Below, one piece after another: positions 63,961 through 64,000 of a stretch of DNA of 64,000 nt. The notes beneath the pieces were generated by a model, which saw only the letters and a list, made by a program, of their open reading frames with translations, was not told where the DNA came from and did no database searches. The DNA comes from Streptomyces deccanensis (lineage in GTDB: Bacteria > Actinomycetota > Actinomycetes > Streptomycetales > Streptomycetaceae). A program made the translations under genes and the position numbers. The stretch is taken from contig NZ_CP092431.1 of the NCBI RefSeq assembly GCF_022385335.1, positions 9,672,001 to 9,736,000 on the forward strand. Reading direction: 5' to 3'. How positions within the stretch are numbered: the stretch's first letter is position 1; each line of letters opens with the position of its first letter.

Positions 63961-64000
63961 CGCTCCAGTGCGCGTGGGACGCGGCGGGACGGGATCGAGC

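Overview
The window is high-GC DNA with GTG/TTG starts, purine-rich ribosome binding sites, many 4-bp start/stop overlaps and families typical of Streptomyces: ECF41 sigma factor, CebR-type operator, isorenieratene/lit cluster, tandem universal stress proteins (USPs), PPK2. It reads as a chromosomal arm region of a Streptomyces. The gene content (light-induced carotenoid genes, then USP, CBS and fermentative genes) resembles what is known of accessory arm DNA in this genus. No rRNA, tRNA or CRISPR array was seen.

Layout. 1-1.7 kb: a frameshifted transposase cut by the window edge and a 163-bp hairpin repeat. 1.7-8.7 kb: single enzymes and regulators (ECF41 sigma factor, VOC protein, F420/FMN oxidoreductase, secreted phosphodiesterase-type enzyme, isochorismatase with its GlxA-type regulator, Roadblock-like protein, ArsR regulator, RHH/Doc-like pair). 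8.7-17.7 kb: secreted GH12 cellulase under a CebR box, ferric reductase-like flavoprotein, SpoIIE phosphatase, cardiolipin-synthase-like protein, and an ABC exporter with a PadR regulator. 17.7-24.5 kb: an alpha-glucoside uptake cluster (two binding proteins, GH13 glucosidase, two permeases) with three copies of one operator-like motif and no ATPase gene. 24.6-27.3 kb: a self-contained exporter operon with a winged-helix regulator. 27.4-28.6 kb: a secreted alginate-lyase-family enzyme.

28.7-43 kb: terpenoid/carotenoid region. A TPR protein coupled to a polyprenyl diphosphate synthase is followed by the crtU-crtT-crtY-litS operon on the minus strand and the divergent crtE-crtI-crtB-Rieske-litR operon. 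Together these encode GGPP to phytoene to lycopene to beta-carotene to isorenieratene, with a B12-type MerR photoreceptor/repressor and an ECF sigma factor. 43-48.4 kb: phosphoglucomutase, a secreted trypsin-like protease interrupted by an amber codon, a small protein sharing its YWTPERM motif, and a Ser/Thr kinase.

48.5-64 kb: a stress/oxygen-limitation block. It holds oleate hydratase, CBS-BON protein, cyclic-nucleotide-domain protein, carbamate kinase, pyruvate formate-lyase with its activase, DoxX-like protein, four USPs, alcohol dehydrogenase, PPK2, a STAS protein and a phosphoketolase reduced to its two ends. Pairs of a 14-bp DosR/DevR-like box, about 20-23 bp apart, recur in the promoter regions of this block and suggest one regulon. 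The most notable observations are this regulon, the fermentative enzymes it may control, the end-joined phosphoketolase remnant, the strand-asymmetric hairpin repeat, the amber-interrupted protease beside its YWTPERM mini-protein, and the 55-codon reading frame written through a 27-bp inverted repeat.
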